Positions 53,171 through 63,424 are shown, counted from the stretch's first letter. The stretch is DNA of 64,000 bases from Methanoplanus limicola DSM 2279 (GCF_000243255.1 NZ_CM001436.1:124692-188691); one strand, 5' to 3'. Translations and numbers: made by a program. The notes: generated by a model from the sequence alone, not told the origin.

Positions 53171-54073
53171 CTAAGAATTAATTTCTGTGCATAAGGTCTG
53201 AAAACCGCAATAATCTGATGAACTGGTATATTCGGCGAATATAAATAAATTCAGAACAACAAAACTTCCGTCATGACGTATAAATTCAGATTTTAAACTC
53301 TCAGGTGCAGAACTGCCTGAATTCTTCCTCATATCAAGGCAATCCAGAATTCTGCTCTCATCTCCGGATATGAAATCAAAAATATATTTCCCAGCCATCT
53401 CTGAAGGCTGATAACCCAAAACACCAATACAACCCGGATCGGCATATGTAATAAGCCCGTTATAATCAATATAGAAAATAATATTTTTGAATCCTCTAAT
53501 CAGGGAATCGTATAAATTCTCAACTTTCTTAAGTCTGGACTGAATATTGGTAATATCAGTTATATCCCTTAAAAAAACTGCAATGCCAATATTCCCATCA
53601 ATAGAAACAGTTTTTATAAAATTCGCCGTGAATTTCTTCACCGCATCATTTTTTATCACCGAAATTTCCTGATTATCAAATTCTGTTAAGATGTCAAAAC
53701 CAAAATTCTCCCCGCACGGACTTAAAATATCAAAAACATATCTGCCATATATTTCATTTTCTTCTTTGCCCACAAGATCCAAAAAGGATCTGTTTCCAAA
53801 GACAATATTATAGTCCTGATCCAGAGTAATTATACAGTCTGAAAGGCAGTTTAAAATATCATTAATGGGAATTCTGCTTGAAGCTGAATATATCTTAGAC
53901 TGACCGAATGTTATCATTTCAACATATCCGGAGATAAGCATGGTATCAAGGTAACGTGCAACCGTCATACGGTTCATTCCAATACCTTCGGATACTTTTT
54001 TTACAGTAAGACCTTCCGGATGCTGCTTCAGAAGAGTCAGTATTTCAGATACTGCAGAATCCCTGTTGCTCAT
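53171..54073 (-). CDS. Winged-helix-PAS-PAS regulator
   Basis: A 300-residue protein. The winged helix (residues 1-65, helix-turn-helix TVKKVSEGIGMNRMT) is followed by RIPI at 67-70 and two PAS domains (about 75-190, ending FLRDITDITN, and about 195-298, with GLITYADPGCIGVLGYQPSEM). No kinase or receiver. It aligns with the proteins at 32379 and 38205 through the first 70 residues with no gap. ATG 54073 is used because it restores the shared 22-residue lead and lies about 23-31 bases after a TATA box. It could regulate the flanking glycan genes. Confidence 0.88.
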   Translation of the reverse strand: MSNRDSAVSEILTLLKQHPEGLTVKKVSEGIGMNRMTVARYLDTMLISGYVEMITFGQSKIYSASSRIPINDILNCLSDCIITLDQDYNIVFGNRSFLDLVGKEENEIYGRYVFDILSPCGENFGFDILTEFDNQEISVIKNDAVKKFTANFIKTVSIDGNIGIAVFLRDITDITNIQSRLKKVENLYDSLIRGFKNIIFYIDYNGLITYADPGCIGVLGYQPSEMAGKYIFDFISGDESRILDCLDMRKNSGSSAPESLKSEFIRHDGSFVVLNLFIFAEYTSSSDYCGFQTLCTEINS

Positions 54074-54095
54074 TAAACTATTATAATAACAGTAT

Positions 54096-54104
54096 CCTAT
54101 AAAA
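54096..54104 (-). promoter_or_regulatory. TATA box of the wHTH-PAS-PAS gene (leaderless)
   Basis: The forward CCTATAAAA reads TTTTATAGG leftward and lies 23-31 bases before ATG 54073, with no ribosome site. Position matches the boxes of the two paralogues. Confidence 0.55.
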
Positions 54105-54254
54105 CCCATGCGTTTCTGTCAATCTTTAATGATAATATGGTCTCTGTTTCATAAGTGATATATGATAAATTATATCATTATCTTACCCTCACCAAAATAC
54201 ATACGGATTAAAAAAAATTAAAAAATATAACCCATCATCACAGAAAAGAGATAT

Positions 54255-55046
54255 TCAGAGAATATTCAGAAAATAATACAGAAATGTAAAGATTATTGTG
54301 ACCAGGCCAAATAACAGACAGAATTTCCAGAAAGAAACTTTTACTGCAATCTTTAGAAGAAGGTCCATAGAGATATATCCAAAGAAAAGTGATGAGGCAG
54401 ATAATATCACCATTGACTGAAGAGGAATCCTGCTGATTGAATTAAAATCAATAAAAAGAATACCTGCGGTTGCAGGAACACTAAGCAGAAATGAGACCAT
54501 TAATGCAGTCTCCTGATTCACCTTTCTGATGAGTAATGCAGTAACAGTAATTCCTGATCTTGAAATCCCCGGGATTACTGCAAAACCCTGTGCAATTCCG
54601 GTTAGAATTATATCACGGTTGCTTATATCATTAATATCCTTATCACCTTTTGAATCAGCGATTTTCATCAGAATTCCGGTCAGGACTAACATAAATCCGA
54701 TAATCATAGTAAATAAAACCGGATTTACAAATGTTGAAAGATTCCGAAGTAGCAGGTACAAAGGAATTGCTGAAAATGCAGTAAAAAGTGTACCATAAAA
54801 TATTACTGAACTGAGTTTAAGTTCAGAGAGAGGCGACATAAGAACAGAAAAAAATTCATCCCTATACTTAATTAATACTGCAAGCATAGTACCAAAATGA
54901 AGATAAAATGCATAAGAGAGAGCAGTCTGTGGATCAAGGTTCAGAACATTGAGCATATAAAGCATTGTCTGGGCTTCACTGCTCACAGGAAGCCACTCAA
55001 AAATACCCTGAATTACACCTGCAATTACAGCCTCAGAACCGTTCAT
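54255..55046 (-). CDS. uppP: Undecaprenyl/polyprenyl-diphosphate phosphatase (UppP/BacA family)
   Basis: A 263-residue membrane protein with seven or eight helices. GIFEWLPVSSEAQTMLY and VIPGISRSGITVTAL are the two catalytic motifs of the BacA family. It dephosphorylates polyprenyl diphosphate to recycle the lipid carrier; in archaea the carrier is dolichyl phosphate used for N-glycans and polysaccharides. AGGAG lies about 14 bases before ATG 55046. Location between regulator and glycan lyase supports a glycan-carrier role. Confidence 0.9.
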   Translation of the reverse strand: MNGSEAVIAGVIQGIFEWLPVSSEAQTMLYMLNVLNLDPQTALSYAFYLHFGTMLAVLIKYRDEFFSVLMSPLSELKLSSVIFYGTLFTAFSAIPLYLLLRNLSTFVNPVLFTMIIGFMLVLTGILMKIADSKGDKDINDISNRDIILTGIAQGFAVIPGISRSGITVTALLIRKVNQETALMVSFLLSVPATAGILFIDFNSISRIPLQSMVILSASSLFFGYISMDLLLKIAVKVSFWKFCLLFGLVTIIFTFLYYFLNIL

Positions 55047-55113
55047 TATATAATATGGATTCTCCTACTGGGATTAATAATTTTGTCACACATTAGTGAA
55101 GTGAAAACCTCTT

Positions 55114-57768
55114 CTATAAAGAAGATCTCCTGAATGAGATCAAAAATACCAGCAGTGCCAGATTAAATCCGGACAATAACAGGTAAAATGAAATACCGGC
55201 AAACTTCCTGCTGACAGCCGGATCATTTGCTCCTTCAGAACCCAATATATAATCAGACCGGAAATTATCAAAATAAATAACTGATATTTTTTTGTTTCCC
55301 AAGTTGATTTCAATAATATGGCTGCTGTTTCCGGAATCAGGGAAATATATACATCCGGAATTACTGACATCTTCACCTGTAATTTCTATGCCATCTATGA
55401 TTACAGATTTCAACTCTCCACTCATACCACAAAAATTCATATACTTCCCGGAATTATCCTCATTAAACAGAAATAAATCAGAACCGTCCATACCAAGATA
55501 TGAACCTCCAAAAAAGAGGTAATATTCATACGGGTTATCAGTCGATTTCCGGATGAAAACAATATCAGCATCCGTATTGTACCTGTCAAACACGCAGGAA
55601 CCCTCCCCCGAATATATGTAATCAGTCTCTGAACCTGAGAACACTTTTACTGCACTGCCACTGCCACTGACCTTCAGTGTTTCTGCTGAATTTAAAACCT
55701 CATTTTCATAACCTGAATTTAGAAGGGTAATTCTGTTAAAATCTTCAGAACTTGGGCTTTTGAAATACACGACAGGTGAAAATACCTCTGACTGATAGGT
55801 GTATCCGGCAATTCTGCCGATATTTTTTGTAATGATAATATCTGATGCGGGTGAAGAGAAGATATTCATATTAACTCTTTTACCATATGGATTTGTAACT
55901 GACCATGTGATATTATCTGTAATAATACCTGTTGCAGTCTCCCTCTTATATGGAAGACTTAACCAGTCATATCCGGATGTTCCAATCTTAAGTTCACCCG
56001 GGATATATCCGGTTTCATCTTCAGAAAATATTCCATCCCCATTTATATCCAGGGTGGGCACTATTGCCAGTCCTGACGGCCGGAATACATTCCAGTACAT
56101 TCTGTCAGAATTCCCGTCAAAATAATCAATAATAATAAAATAATCATTAAACGGGTAAATTATTGTCCTCTCATAATACACCGGAGGTGAAACTGAATAA
56201 TAATCTGCCCACACATCTCCAATAACCTTAGATATCATCTCCTCCGCTCCCAGAGTACTTATCCATGAGGTCTCCACAATATTTTTGACATTTACGGGAG
56301 TAAGGACACCATTTACATTCCCTTTATAAACACCCCTTGATCTGCTGTCTGACCATTCAGAGACAGGATGTGGATTATCTGCATCTTCTAACGATATTCC
56401 GTTATGGTGATAAGCATACTGTCCGTAATACCTGTCAAGAACATACTTATTCTCTCCGGCATCAGCAAGCAGAAGATCCCCGCAACTGAAGTATTCAAAT
56501 GACAGCTGATCATGATGAGCAGAATCGCGGTTACTATTGGTCCTGCCGTTAAATGTTACAAGAGAGAGCCAGTCTGAATCTTCCTCCCAGTTCTCCCTGA
56601 AAACCTGATAAGAGGACCCAGCATTCAGGTATGATTTCCATGGAGGAGGGGAGGACTTCATATTGTCGAAATTATCAGATACAATATAATAATAGAGATC
56701 AGGCATTTCACTATTCTCCGATGAATAAAGGAGAATGTTTTTAGCTTCCGTTTTTTTCAGGTAATCAAGAACTATCGCTTTATCCACGTCATCAAGAAGA
56801 TTAAGAATACCCCTGTGATATGTCTTGAGTGTATTTCCGGAAGTGACACAGTTATTCATATAACCGTTTGGAAGAGTTTCCCATATTTCAGAAGTAACAA
56901 TCTTTTTTGATAACGGATATTCCTCAAAAATATTCCTCCCATAATAGTGGCTATATATCTGAAACCACCACAGAAGACTTTCAATCACATAACTTTTATA
57001 GGCACCTAGATAATTTTTGCCTGAAACATTGTCAAAACCAAAATTAATAAGCGGTATGTTGTAGGAATGAAGTTTATCATCAATGAAGAGGTATTCGGTT
57101 CCTGTCTTAACCCACTCACCAGGCCCTGAATTCAGTGGAATATTGTCGGGATTAGTAAAATCAGATAAGACAACTCCGGCAACAGCAACATTGGGATATG
57201 CCTGACCATGATAATCTGAAAAAGATATATATTCAGTATTTCCACCGTTACTGTTCAGCTCATGATATGCAGAATCCACAAATGCAGCATATTTATTCCG
57301 GATAATTCTATCCATTTCTTCATCCAGATATGACTGTATCCAGTCGTAGGTAAGACCGTAGTCCCTTACGGCTGATGACCTTGACCATGGCTCCTGATCC
57401 CCAAGGTCAATATTAAACAGTGCCTCAGCTGCCTTCCCGGCGTATTTTTCATCACCTGTTATCTGATAGGCCAGACCAAGATCTCTTGCAAAACCTGCAC
57501 GGTAAGATATCTTATCGTAATTCTGCCATTCAGGGACGGAAAAATCCATTTCAAGTGAATAATCTGCCCGGCTAATTATATAACTCTCCCAAGTATTCCA
57601 GGGTTCAGAACTCCTGTACTGATAGCCCGGGACTTCAGTAATATCATCAAAAATCAGACATGGATGATTAAGTTGTGCTTCGGATACCTGTACCTGGGAA
57701 AAAATAATTGTCAGTAATATTATTGGACATAATCTGAAGGATATTGGCAGATCTTTTTTTGAGTTCAT
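55114..57768 (-). CDS. Secreted, membrane-anchored heparinase II/III-like polysaccharide lyase
   Basis: An 884-residue exported protein. Signal peptide (CPIILLTIIFSQVQVSEA); N-terminal alpha/alpha-toroid region (about 40-380, with AGFARDLGLAYQITGDEKYA and VRDYGLTYDWIQSYL); the heparinase II/III beta-sandwich core (about 400-640, with DSAHHDQLSFEYF near 416 and YAYHHNGISLED); a further beta domain; and a C-terminal membrane helix (FAGISFYLLLSGFNLALLVFL). The His-His/Tyr arrangement is that of alginate- and heparin-type lyases acting on uronic-acid polymers. It would face outwards from the cell. The specific substrate is not deducible. Clustered with sugar dehydrogenase and transferases. Confidence 0.85.
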   Translation of the reverse strand: MNSKKDLPISFRLCPIILLTIIFSQVQVSEAQLNHPCLIFDDITEVPGYQYRSSEPWNTWESYIISRADYSLEMDFSVPEWQNYDKISYRAGFARDLGLAYQITGDEKYAGKAAEALFNIDLGDQEPWSRSSAVRDYGLTYDWIQSYLDEEMDRIIRNKYAAFVDSAYHELNSNGGNTEYISFSDYHGQAYPNVAVAGVVLSDFTNPDNIPLNSGPGEWVKTGTEYLFIDDKLHSYNIPLINFGFDNVSGKNYLGAYKSYVIESLLWWFQIYSHYYGRNIFEEYPLSKKIVTSEIWETLPNGYMNNCVTSGNTLKTYHRGILNLLDDVDKAIVLDYLKKTEAKNILLYSSENSEMPDLYYYIVSDNFDNMKSSPPPWKSYLNAGSSYQVFRENWEEDSDWLSLVTFNGRTNSNRDSAHHDQLSFEYFSCGDLLLADAGENKYVLDRYYGQYAYHHNGISLEDADNPHPVSEWSDSRSRGVYKGNVNGVLTPVNVKNIVETSWISTLGAEEMISKVIGDVWADYYSVSPPVYYERTIIYPFNDYFIIIDYFDGNSDRMYWNVFRPSGLAIVPTLDINGDGIFSEDETGYIPGELKIGTSGYDWLSLPYKRETATGIITDNITWSVTNPYGKRVNMNIFSSPASDIIITKNIGRIAGYTYQSEVFSPVVYFKSPSSEDFNRITLLNSGYENEVLNSAETLKVSGSGSAVKVFSGSETDYIYSGEGSCVFDRYNTDADIVFIRKSTDNPYEYYLFFGGSYLGMDGSDLFLFNEDNSGKYMNFCGMSGELKSVIIDGIEITGEDVSNSGCIYFPDSGNSSHIIEINLGNKKISVIYFDNFRSDYILGSEGANDPAVSRKFAGISFYLLLSGFNLALLVFLISFRRSSL

Positions 57769-58150
57769 AAATCGTTCACTCCGGATATAAAGACCATGCA
57801 GATATATCAGTATGCCATGAATTTTCTAAAGCCGGTTTGCCGGAGTACTCAATATGGCAGTATAGCAAATGATAAAATCCCTGAGGATAGTATTCAGTCT
57901 GCCTGCCCGAATACATAGTTAATCTTAAAGTATTCAACAGAATTTGTGGATGATAATATTACTTCCCACTCTTTATTCTAAGTCAAAAGCACAGATAAAG
58001 AATCAGGCATAGAATTAAAATATCAAAAATCTCAGAAAATCACTGTTGATAAACTTACATTTCCGATCCTTAAACATATGCATTACGTCAGGAATGTTTG
58101 ACATGCAATAAAAATACAAAGAAAAAACAGTCATATTTAAGCCAGGAACA
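57769..58150. other. Divergent promoter gap of about 380 bases
   Basis: Separates the leftward lyase from the rightward membrane transferase and must contain both promoters; CATATTTAAG at 58132-58141 is a TATA-like candidate for the latter. No small gene or repeat seen. Confidence 0.5.
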
Positions 58151-61100
58151 GTGAAAATGAAGAGAGCGGACAAATTATTATTCTACATTAAATCCGGAAT
58201 TAACAGATTTTTTCCGCAGCAGGACAAGCTATCTGCCCTGCTGATATTATTCCTGATATTTGTCCTTACTATAGCCTACTTTATTCCTCTGCTATTCTTT
58301 GGAAGACCATTTGGAACTGATACTTATACCCATCTCTTCCATACAATGCAGATATATAATACCGATTCTTTGTTCAGTTTTTACGAAGAGGTTGGTAAAA
58401 TAGTGTTTAATCCCGGTCTGAATGAAAACTCATATAATTATCCCTTTGGTTCATGGTTGTTTATTGCCGTAATCTCCAAAATATCAGGATTAAAACCAAT
58501 ATTAACAGCCGGAATTTTTTCAGCATTATATCTGGCTGTGATCATATCAACCTATTATGTATATTCCGGATCATTCCTGATGTACAAATGGCAGAAAATA
58601 CTCTCAATTCTTTTTCTGCTTTCTATGCCCATAGCAGCTATATCACTTGAAACATTCAGACCTTCCGTATTTGTAATTCCTTTTTTGCTTCTCGCGTTTT
58701 ACTTTGCCTATTCTGAAAAACTGAGTCTGAAAACTGTAGTAATTATCACATTGATGAGTATAACAATTGCTCTTTCCCATGCAGGTACTTTTATTTATTT
58801 AATGATCTTTTCTATCGTTTTTTTCCTTGCCGGATGCCTGTTCCAGGGTAAATTCTATAAAACAGTATATTTTATCCTTGCCTCATCATTTTTTGTATAC
58901 TGGGTAACTGTGAGAGTATTCCCCCATCTACTACCGCAGTATGCAAACAAATCTTCAATGTTTATGATACCAGGCAATTTTATGGCTACTAAACTTCATA
59001 TCTTCTTTGCAGATGACTTAAGCTATATATTATACAACAATATGTTTGTAAATGATGAATTTGTATATGCCTTAATTTACTCAGCACTCTTCTTTGCATT
59101 GGGACAGTTTCTGATCTACGTAAACAAATTTTTTATTCAAAAATATAATGAAATAAAAAAAAGCAGAAATTATGCTTTAATTCCGGCAAGCATATCCCAT
59201 TCATCTCTGCTGATCCCTTTCTGGATAGGACCTGTACACACAATACTATCCTTTGCAGGTTTTTTCAGGCTGGATTCAAAAGGAAAATGCTTCATGATCT
59301 CACTCCTTGCAGTTACGGTATTACCCGCATGGATCAATGAAACAGAAGATATTGCCGGAGCAACGGGAGTACTAAGGGAAATTAATTACCTGATCCTTAT
59401 AATTCCGGTCTCTGCTGTTCTGGGGTTTTCCAAAATTACAGAAATACTCCAGCAAAAGAAAAAAGGAGGCAGGTTTTTACTTCTTCTTCTGACCCTCGCG
59501 ATAATCTCTTCAGCAATAATTATACCTCTGATTGGCAATGCTTATTACAATAACAAATTCTCAGGTGACGACTACATAATAAACGGTATGACCTGGCTTT
59601 CAGGAACCGGAAGTCCTGATGAAAAGGTTGTTGGAGTTGGTTACCGAAATATTCCAATATTTACAGAAAAACAGGACAGTACATACGGACTGATGCAGGG
59701 TTCAAGGACAAAAACCTTTACAAAAATATTGAACAGAGTTTATTTCTATGGAGATGGGAATCATGCCATGGAGCACTATACGCTCTTTGGAACCAGATAC
59801 TACCTCCTGTCAGATAAACTGATATCCAATCTTCATGGCAAACCAGAGGACTTAACAATAGATCACAACATTGATCTTGACAGGATATATTCATGCCGGG
59901 ATTTTGGAATTTACAGCCTTTCCCTCCAGTCCGGAAACACACTGATGCCTAACGAAGGTTATCATAAGAACAGTGGCCCTACCATAAATGAAATAGGATC
60001 TGGTTTTGAGATAAATACAGAGGCCTATAAAATATCTGTAGACAAATACAATCCAACAATAAAATATATCGGTGATAATTACCACAATCTCCTTCAGGAA
60101 GGGTCTATTAACGAAATGGCCTCCTTTTACTTTTATAGTACTGATGAACAGTTCAGTCCCTCACAATATTCATTCAACTCAGGTAATAATTATGAGATAA
60201 AAAGGGACAACAACCAGTTAATTTACAGAACTATAATAAAAAACAAAGACAGAATTAATATTTCAACCGCCGAGGTAAGATATACATTCTATCCTGAAAT
60301 TATAAAAAGAGAATATATTATCTCAAATGACCGTATTGAAAATGAAGAAAGAGTCCCGATGCTGTTGTATTTTAACTCTGAATTTTTCTCGCCATCAAAC
60401 AATTTTTTTTACTTTAATAACAATGAAAGATATGAAAAAACCATCTATCCTTCCCAGGATTGTGTAGAACTTGACGATAAATTTGAAAGGATATATATTT
60501 CCGAAGGGGACAGTGGCATATTCATTGATTATGAGGATACATCAGTTTATCCGGACTATCTATATTACAAGGGAATTATCTCCTGTGAATACAGCGTTAT
60601 CGGGCTGAGGCAATATGAGATTGTAGAACCGGGAGCGTCAGTGCATATTACCCAGTACATATCAGCGGGCGCTGAAACAACTGCAGAAAGAAGAATAAAT
60701 GAGCAGAACAGAGTTTCATTGCATCTCTACCCTGACGGAATTCTTCCACTTATATTCTGTAGTTACAATTCAGGAACAGTTCTTGCCGGACCCGGAGAAT
60801 TCAGGGAAATTTCAACCAAAAACAGCAGTATAAAATTAACTGAAACTTTGGGGAGAACCCAAAAAGAGATTAATCTTAAGTCTCTGAAACAATACTCTGT
60901 AGAAAATACACCATATATAACCTCAATAATGATAAATGTACCATATTACAATTTAATAAATAATGAAGGACTCAGGCATCCACAAAATGTTTTGATTGAC
61001 GGTGAAGAAACAGACATAATAATTTTGCCGATATCAAAGCCAGCAACAAATATTCTAAGCTTTACAAATAACTCTGAAAAATTTTTTGAAGACTGGGAAA

Positions 61101-61786
61101 AAGTCGCAGAAAGTGCTTCTGAAAATAATGACATGGCACTTTTCCTGATAACAGAAAGTGATATTTCAAACCAGATGAAATCCGGAAAAATGGACGAATT
61201 TCTGAATTATGCTGAAATTCTAGGTCTTTTCCCCGTTTCAGCAGATGAAACGGCCCGGCATTTCAGACTGATAGGAAACATAGAATATAATTTTGCAGAA
61301 GAAAATGATAAAATAACAATTACTGCAAGAAACAAAAATAATGAGGCAGTAAAAGGCTTAACATTCCGGATTAAAATGCCGGCAGTTAAAGATGGCAGTT
61401 ACATTGCCCAAAACTCCAAAATTGTAAAGGAGCAGATATCAGGAGATCAGAAAATAATTTTTGTCAGTGTAAATCTTGAACCCGGGGAGTCAAAAAAGAT
61501 CAGTATATTACCTGATTTTGAGAGAAAAAAACTCTTAGCGGAAATTAGTGGATGCCTGGGGGAGGGAGAGGCAAAAATAAAAATAACTGATGATAAAGGA
61601 GAGGAAATTGATAAAGCCACAGTAATTATAGACTCTGAAATCTACTACACTGACGAAAACGGAATTATTGAAGTATTCCTCAGAAGGGGAGAACACAAAA
61701 TAATTGTTAAAAAAGCCGGTTATACAATGTACAGTTACGAGTTTGTTGTAACTGACAGAATATCGGCAATTCTTGGAATAGTATAA
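58151..61786 (+). CDS. Large GT-C-type membrane protein with extracellular multi-domain region
   Basis: A 1211-residue protein. Residues 1 to about 480 contain about eleven to twelve membrane helices with a first outer-loop motif GTDTYTH (55-61), which resembles the acidic DxY-x-H catalytic motif of GT-C glycosyltransferases such as AglB. The rest is extracytoplasmic: a region around 480-620, beta-rich parts (ISVDKYNPTIKYIGDNYHN, YTFYPEIIKREYII), an alpha/beta section near 950-1040, and a C-terminal carboxypeptidase-regulatory-like domain (1130-1200, KATVIIDSEIYYTDENGIIE). Start may be GTG 58151 or ATG 58157. It likely transfers sugars from a lipid carrier outside the cell; precise reaction unknown. 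Confidence 0.75.
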   Translation: MKMKRADKLLFYIKSGINRFFPQQDKLSALLILFLIFVLTIAYFIPLLFFGRPFGTDTYTHLFHTMQIYNTDSLFSFYEEVGKIVFNPGLNENSYNYPFGSWLFIAVISKISGLKPILTAGIFSALYLAVIISTYYVYSGSFLMYKWQKILSILFLLSMPIAAISLETFRPSVFVIPFLLLAFYFAYSEKLSLKTVVIITLMSITIALSHAGTFIYLMIFSIVFFLAGCLFQGKFYKTVYFILASSFFVYWVTVRVFPHLLPQYANKSSMFMIPGNFMATKLHIFFADDLSYILYNNMFVNDEFVYALIYSALFFALGQFLIYVNKFFIQKYNEIKKSRNYALIPASISHSSLLIPFWIGPVHTILSFAGFFRLDSKGKCFMISLLAVTVLPAWINETEDIAGATGVLREINYLILIIPVSAVLGFSKITEILQQKKKGGRFLLLLLTLAIISSAIIIPLIGNAYYNNKFSGDDYIINGMTWLSGTGSPDEKVVGVGYRNIPIFTEKQDSTYGLMQGSRTKTFTKILNRVYFYGDGNHAMEHYTLFGTRYYLLSDKLISNLHGKPEDLTIDHNIDLDRIYSCRDFGIYSLSLQSGNTLMPNEGYHKNSGPTINEIGSGFEINTEAYKISVDKYNPTIKYIGDNYHNLLQEGSINEMASFYFYSTDEQFSPSQYSFNSGNNYEIKRDNNQLIYRTIIKNKDRINISTAEVRYTFYPEIIKREYIISNDRIENEERVPMLLYFNSEFFSPSNNFFYFNNNERYEKTIYPSQDCVELDDKFERIYISEGDSGIFIDYEDTSVYPDYLYYKGIISCEYSVIGLRQYEIVEPGASVHITQYISAGAETTAERRINEQNRVSLHLYPDGILPLIFCSYNSGTVLAGPGEFREISTKNSSIKLTETLGRTQKEINLKSLKQYSVENTPYITSIMINVPYYNLINNEGLRHPQNVLIDGEETDIIILPISKPATNILSFTNNSEKFFEDWEKVAESASENNDMALFLITESDISNQMKSGKMDEFLNYAEILGLFPVSADETARHFRLIGNIEYNFAEENDKITITARNKNNEAVKGLTFRIKMPAVKDGSYIAQNSKIVKEQISGDQKIIFVSVNLEPGESKKISILPDFERKKLLAEISGCLGEGEAKIKITDDKGEEIDKATVIIDSEIYYTDENGIIEVFLRRGEHKIIVKKAGYTMYSYEFVVTDRISAILGIV

Positions 61787-61882
61787 TTATAGTAATAATA
61801 AGTCCTTTAATCAGGATTGAACCTGAATTTTCGTCACAGAATGATAAAAACATCATAGAGATTATTAAAACCGGTGAAATAA

Positions 61883-62890
61883 ATGGAAATTAAATTGTGC
61901 AATGATAATCTTTCAGATATATGGGATAAATCCGTATTATCATCAGAGTATGGCACTATCTTTCATAAATGGAATTTTTTGAGGATTGCAGAAAAATATT
62001 CAGGCTCCAGTCTGCTTGGACTGATGATATATCAGGGAACTGAGCTTAAGGCAATATATCCGGTTTTCCTGAAAAATAGGTCCGCATTTAATATTGCAAT
62101 GTCGCCGGTTTCAAGATCATTTATGTATTATCTCGGACCGCTCTTTGTAGATTATGAAAACCTTAAGCAGAGAAAAAAAGAGACCAGATTCATCAATGTA
62201 CAACAGATAGTTGACGAATTATTATTTTCTGAACTTGGGTGCAGATATGCAAGAATCAGACTTGTACCCGGTTATTATGATTCAAGACCACTTTCATGGT
62301 CAGGGTACGATGTAAAACCATTATACACCACCAGAATTGATCTGAAAAGGGATATTGATGATATATGGAATGATTTTGATAAAAGAATAAAGGGAACAAT
62401 AAAAAAAGCCGACAGTAACGGTATTCAGGTTAATCTTGGTGACTTGGAAGATATGAGGTATATATTTCAATCATTATCAGAACGCCTAAAGGATCAGAAT
62501 CTCAGGCCCTCAGGAAATTGGGAATTTATATATGAAATATATAATGAATACAACAATAAAAATCTGAATGTATTCATTGCAAAAGAGAACAAAAAAAGGA
62601 TTGGGGGGATTATATCCCTTTATTTCAAAGGTATATTTTTCCTCTGGATCGGCACCCTCAAAAACCCAGGATGCAGTATTTCACCTAACGAACTGCTGGT
62701 ATGGGAGTCACTGAAGTGGGCAAAAGAGCATGGTTTAAAATATTTTGAGAATATGGATTCAGGCAGCGACCCCAGACTAAGATTTTTTAAATCAAAATTT
62801 AACCCGGAACCAGTAATATGGCATTCAGCAGAAAAATACAGCCCAAAATATCTGAAATACCTAGGGCAGGTATACAATAAAACCAACTAA
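61883..62890 (+). CDS. FemAB/GNAT-fold transferase, second paralogue
   Basis: A 335-residue protein of the same family as 50259-51284. Shared features: N-terminal MEIK and WDKSVLSSEYGTIFHKWNFL, the IYPVFLKNRSAFNIAMSP loop, WNDFDKRIKGTIKKADSNGI, and the C-terminal ELLVWESLKWAKEHGLKYFE. Ribosome site GGTGA lies before ATG 61883. It is read in the same direction as, and 96 bases after, the GT-C protein, so it may modify the same glycan with an amino-acid or acyl group. Confidence 0.82.
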   Translation: MEIKLCNDNLSDIWDKSVLSSEYGTIFHKWNFLRIAEKYSGSSLLGLMIYQGTELKAIYPVFLKNRSAFNIAMSPVSRSFMYYLGPLFVDYENLKQRKKETRFINVQQIVDELLFSELGCRYARIRLVPGYYDSRPLSWSGYDVKPLYTTRIDLKRDIDDIWNDFDKRIKGTIKKADSNGIQVNLGDLEDMRYIFQSLSERLKDQNLRPSGNWEFIYEIYNEYNNKNLNVFIAKENKKRIGGIISLYFKGIFFLWIGTLKNPGCSISPNELLVWESLKWAKEHGLKYFENMDSGSDPRLRFFKSKFNPEPVIWHSAEKYSPKYLKYLGQVYNKTN

Positions 62891-62936
62891 AAAGGAGATT
62901 TTTCCGGATAATATTCAGTAATAAAACTAATAATGA

Positions 62937-63359
62937 TTATAGATTATCAGGATTTTTGATCCGGAAATATACATATTCTTCATTCTGACCACCCTCAAGT
63001 ACAACTTTTACTGCCATAGGATAACTTACATCAGGAGAGACAGAAACAGTTTCATATTTAACAGCGGATTCCCTATCGGCAAGTTCAAAGGAATCGTATT
63101 TCTGGATATCTTCATTAAGATATATTTTAATATTATATGTTGTTAATTCTCCTTCAAAACATCTGACTCCGTAAACAAAAGAAATATTATCGGAGTATGC
63201 ATAACCGGAATAAGATTCCGGAACAAGATAGAGGGCTGAATAATGATCATCAGTCCCTAAGTAAAAATAAGCCAAAAATATTACAGACAGAACCAGAGAA
63301 ATAATTACAGCGGTCCTGATAAACGGATGCAGGTAATTTCCAAAATTCTCATCAGACAT
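62937..63359 (-). CDS. DUF1616-like membrane-anchored protein
   Basis: A 140-residue protein with one membrane helix (AVIISLVLSVIFLAYFYLG) and an outer beta domain. YSALYLVPESYSGYAYSDNI, then FVYGVRCFEGELTTYNIKIY, match the periplasmic part of the archaeal DUF1616 family; the upstream multi-helix part of full-length members is absent. Function unknown. It is close to the PKD gene, which also runs leftward. Confidence 0.72.
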   Translation of the reverse strand: MSDENFGNYLHPFIRTAVIISLVLSVIFLAYFYLGTDDHYSALYLVPESYSGYAYSDNISFVYGVRCFEGELTTYNIKIYLNEDIQKYDSFELADRESAVKYETVSVSPDVSYPMAVKVVLEGGQNEEYVYFRIKNPDNL

Positions 63360-63424
63360 AGCCGTGGATTATTCATAAACAGCCACATATAAAACTATGC
63401 AAGGTATTGGAAAAAAAGTAGTTT

